Below, piece after piece: positions 5,473 to 7,405 of a DNA stretch of 7,405 nt. The notes under the pieces are model-generated. The model saw nothing but the letters and a program-made list of their open reading frames with translations. It did no database searches and was not told the DNA's origin. Each line of letters starts with the position of its first letter. The first letter of the stretch is position 1. The stretch is from assembly GCA_002336085.1 (NCBI GenBank), contig DDEH01000030.1:1-7405 (forward strand), given 5' to 3'. The translations under genes were made by a program, and so were the position numbers. This DNA comes from Flavobacteriales bacterium UBA1959 (GTDB taxonomy: Bacteria; Bacteroidota; Bacteroidia; Flavobacteriales_D; Sanyastnellaceae).

Positions 5473-7207
5473 ACAAATTATACTTGGATTGAATGCCTAT
5501 CATGCTGATTCTTCTGCGGCAATTTTTGTCGATGGAGCACTTGTGGCGGCAACAGAAGAGGAACGCTTTCGCCGCATCAAGCACTGGGCGGGTTTCCCAT
5601 CTGAGTCCATAAAATTTTGCCTAGGCGAAGTCGGATGCCAGCTAGAAGATTTGGCGGCAATTACGATTGGGCGAGATCCTTCAGCAAAGAAACTGAACAA
5701 GGTTGCGTTTGCGCTGAGGCACCCAATCATTGCCAAGTCATTGTGGAACCAGCGCTCGTCAAACAAAGGCGACATCGAATTGCTGCACGAACAATTTCGA
5801 TTGGTGGAACCCGATGTCGAACTCGAAATGGTCCGTGGCAAATTGCGGTTCATCGAACACCACCGAAGTCATTTGGGAAGTGCATTTTTTCCATCCCCGT
5901 TTGAAGAAGCTGCAATCTTGAGCATCGACGGATCCGGTGACTTTTCGACAACCATGTTGGCCAGCGGAAAAGGCAACCAAATAGAAGTATTGGAATCCCT
6001 AGATTTCCCGAGCAGCTTGGGGCTGTTCTACACAGCATTCACCCAATATTTGGGATTTCCTCATTACGGCGACGAATACAAAGTCATGGGATTGGCCCCC
6101 TATGGAAATCCCCAATACGTGGACAAAGTCGCACAAATCTTACCCTTGAAAAAAGGAGGACTGTTCCGATGGCCCAGTTCGCATTTTAACTTGCATAACG
6201 GAGTGGTGTCGTATCCCGAAAACCTTCCCGTCGTGGCGCCTTTGTTTGGGCACAAGTTCATCGACTTATTCGGTCCAGCACGCCAAAAAGGAGACGAATT
6301 GACCCAGTACCACATGGACCTTGCGGCCTCTGTGCAGCGCTACACAGAGGAAGTGATATTTCATGTGCTCCGACGCTTGCATGCAATCACTGGGCTCGAA
6401 AAAGTATGCATCGCAGGCGGTGTCGCGCAAAACAGCGTCGCAAATGGTAAAATCACGCGCAACACGCCGTTCAAGGAAGTGTACATCCCGTCTGCCGGTC
6501 ACGATGCGGGCATTTCAATGGGCTCTGCTCAATACCACTGGCACCACGACTTGAACCACAAGCGAGTCGATCCCGTTTTCAGTGCCTACACAGGCTCGCA
6601 GTTTTCAGACGATGCCATTGCCTCGTATCTCACCGAGCAAGGTGTGGAATTCACTCGATATGCGACAGACGCAGAGCTCTACGATTCAGTTTCATCAGCC
6701 CTAGTCGACGGATCTGTGATCGGCTGGTTCAGTGGTCGTTCCGAATTTGGTCCGCGTGCATTGGGCGCACGAAGCATCATCGCCGATCCCCGCCGTGCGG
6801 ATGCCAAAGACTTGCTAAATAACAAAATCAAGCGCCGAGAGAGCTTTCGGCCTTTCGCTCCATCCATCCTATCGGAGCATGTGAGCGATTGGTTCGAATT
6901 GGACGAGCCCGTGCCGTTCATGGAAAAGGTATTTCCAATCAAACCAGAGCGACACGCTGAAATACCGGCAGTCACGCACGTAGATGGCTCTGGACGTTTG
7001 CAAAGTGTTTACAAAAATGTAGCTCCGCGTTACCATGCGCTCATAAGTGCGTTCCACGCCAAAACAGGCGTGCCGATAGTGCTGAATACGAGTTTCAATG
7101 AAAACGAGCCCATTGTGAATGCCCCAGAACATGCGCTTGCCTGCTACCTGAGGACGAGCATGGACATGCTTGTATTAGGGAATTGCGTAGTAGAACGAAA
7201 CTCATAA
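5462..7207 (+). CDS. NodU/CmcH-family O-carbamoyltransferase
   Basis: This enzyme family (NodU, CmcH, TobZ) transfers a carbamoyl group from carbamoyl phosphate, through a carbamoyl-adenylate intermediate, to a hydroxyl of a sugar or natural product in the cytoplasm. The 581 aa length is typical. The N-terminal Kae1-like domain begins at once with ILGLNAYHADSSAA (7-20) and EEERFRRIKH (32-41). It also has the metal-binding HHxxH (133-137), SIDGSGD (154-160), GDEYKVMGLAPYG (203-215), CIAGGVAQNS (316-325) and SAGHDAGISMGSA (344-356). The C-terminal YrdC-like domain carries GRSEFGPRALGARSI (425-439), RRESFRPFAPSIL (458-470) and PIVLNTSFNENEPIV (538-552). The gene starts with GTG inside the ABC transporter gene (11-bp overlap), which implies translational coupling. 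In this setting the acceptor is probably a sugar of the exported glycan, as in carbamoylated Nod factors or capsules; it cannot be read from sequence. Confidence 0.94.
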   Translation: MKDKQIILGLNAYHADSSAAIFVDGALVAATEEERFRRIKHWAGFPSESIKFCLGEVGCQLEDLAAITIGRDPSAKKLNKVAFALRHPIIAKSLWNQRSSNKGDIELLHEQFRLVEPDVELEMVRGKLRFIEHHRSHLGSAFFPSPFEEAAILSIDGSGDFSTTMLASGKGNQIEVLESLDFPSSLGLFYTAFTQYLGFPHYGDEYKVMGLAPYGNPQYVDKVAQILPLKKGGLFRWPSSHFNLHNGVVSYPENLPVVAPLFGHKFIDLFGPARQKGDELTQYHMDLAASVQRYTEEVIFHVLRRLHAITGLEKVCIAGGVAQNSVANGKITRNTPFKEVYIPSAGHDAGISMGSAQYHWHHDLNHKRVDPVFSAYTGSQFSDDAIASYLTEQGVEFTRYATDAELYDSVSSALVDGSVIGWFSGRSEFGPRALGARSIIADPRRADAKDLLNNKIKRRESFRPFAPSILSEHVSDWFELDEPVPFMEKVFPIKPERHAEIPAVTHVDGSGRLQSVYKNVAPRYHALISAFHAKTGVPIVLNTSFNENEPIVNAPEHALACYLRTSMDMLVLGNCVVERNS

Positions 7208-7322
7208 ACGAAAGTCCTTTGAAAGAATTTCTCGCCGCTGCACAAAGCGGTGAATCAGTGTTGAATATCTTGTGCGTATCCTTCGGCAATAAAGCACCCA
7301 TGGCAACCCACAAACAACCCGT
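7208..7322. other. Short spacer between carbamoyltransferase and glycosyltransferase
   Basis: The 115-bp spacer contains a hairpin at 7232-7253 and no clear promoter. The frame ending in TGA at 7324-7326 is open throughout the spacer and back into the carbamoyltransferase gene. From the TTG at 7219 it would encode 35 aa, and its stop overlaps the next gene's ATG in an ATGA arrangement. No ATG with a good ribosome binding site begins it (the only one in the spacer, at 7300, gives 8 residues), so I do not call it a gene. Confidence 0.4.
7232..7253 (+). other. 8-bp stem-loop in the intergenic spacer
   Basis: TCGCCGCT pairs with AGCGGTGA around the loop GCACAA, giving eight pairs including one G-T wobble. 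It starts 25 nt after the carbamoyltransferase stop. There is no T-run after the stem, so it is not a classic intrinsic terminator; it may be an mRNA-stabilising or weak attenuating structure. Confidence 0.3.
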
Positions 7323-7405
7323 ATGAATACTCCGGCCATATCGGTCTTGATGACCACGTACAACCGCGAAAAGTATGTTGGGGAGGCAATTGAATCAGAG
7401 TGGTT
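7323..7405 (+). CDS. Family 2 glycosyltransferase, N-terminal fragment cut by the window end
   Basis: Only the first 27 codons are present. They read MNTPAISVLMTTYNREKYV and continue through GEAIES to the window edge. The strand ISVLMTTYNRE is the nucleotide-sugar-binding start of GT2 enzymes, with the usual NREKYVGEAIES helix after it. The helix normally continues with a hydrophobic pair and Gln (as in SVLxQ); here it reads Glu-Trp, which is unusual and falls on the last bases of the window. The ATG is the natural family start, about five residues before the first strand. No Shine-Dalgarno is visible. It follows the carbamoyltransferase by 115 bp on the same strand and is probably another enzyme of the same surface-glycan locus. 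Donor and acceptor are unknown. Confidence 0.8.
   Translation, partial: MNTPAISVLMTTYNREKYVGEAIESEW

Noticed and set aside
7095..7313. 72-codon minus-strand frame at the end of the carbamoyltransferase
   Set aside because: It overlaps the conserved C-terminal end of the enzyme on the opposite strand and has no recognisable motifs.
1..7405. CRISPR array, tRNA, rRNA or insertion sequence
   Set aside because: No spaced direct repeats, no cloverleaf-like sequence and no transposase motifs were seen on reading the window.

Overview
The window looks like a chromosomal segment from a member of the Bacteroidota, probably a marine or freshwater relative of the Flavobacteriales. The evidence is protein style: the SurA-like protein opens its mature part with 'IDGIIAVIG' and ends with a Cys/Phe/Asn-Trp tail, both seen in that phylum. 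Most starts also lack a strong Shine-Dalgarno sequence. All six recognisable genes are on the + strand. I see no tRNA, rRNA, CRISPR array, insertion sequence or phage gene.

Layout. Positions 1-209 are a leader with a perfect 14-bp palindrome (108-121) and a weak Bacteroidota-like -7 element. Then come a periplasmic SurA-like chaperone/peptidyl-prolyl isomerase (210-1610) and, 16 bp later, a complete family-2 glycosyltransferase (1627-2394). A 299-bp gap without a convincing gene follows. It holds a five-codon ORF behind AGGAG and a 12-bp palindrome. After it lie a MoxR-type AAA+ ATPase (2694-3653), an ABC exporter/flippase with fused membrane and ATPase domains (3676-5472) and a NodU/CmcH-type carbamoyltransferase that overlaps the ABC gene by 11 bp (5462-7207). 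The last feature is the first 27 codons of a second family-2 glycosyltransferase, cut by the window end (7323-7405).

How it fits together. The ABC exporter, the carbamoyltransferase and the two glycosyltransferases read as part of a surface-glycan locus (capsule, O-antigen or exopolysaccharide). In this reading a lipid-linked or nascent glycan is built, carbamoylated and moved across the inner membrane. The SurA-like protein and MoxR ATPase are envelope and protein-folding functions that, as I recall, often sit close together in this phylum. Here a glycosyltransferase lies between them and the glycan genes follow directly. This may be where an accessory glycan cluster was built into a conserved block.

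No gene here belongs to an obviously new family. The most notable points are the interrupted surA-moxR pair, the tight coupling of exporter and carbamoyltransferase, and the palindromes in the two leader regions.
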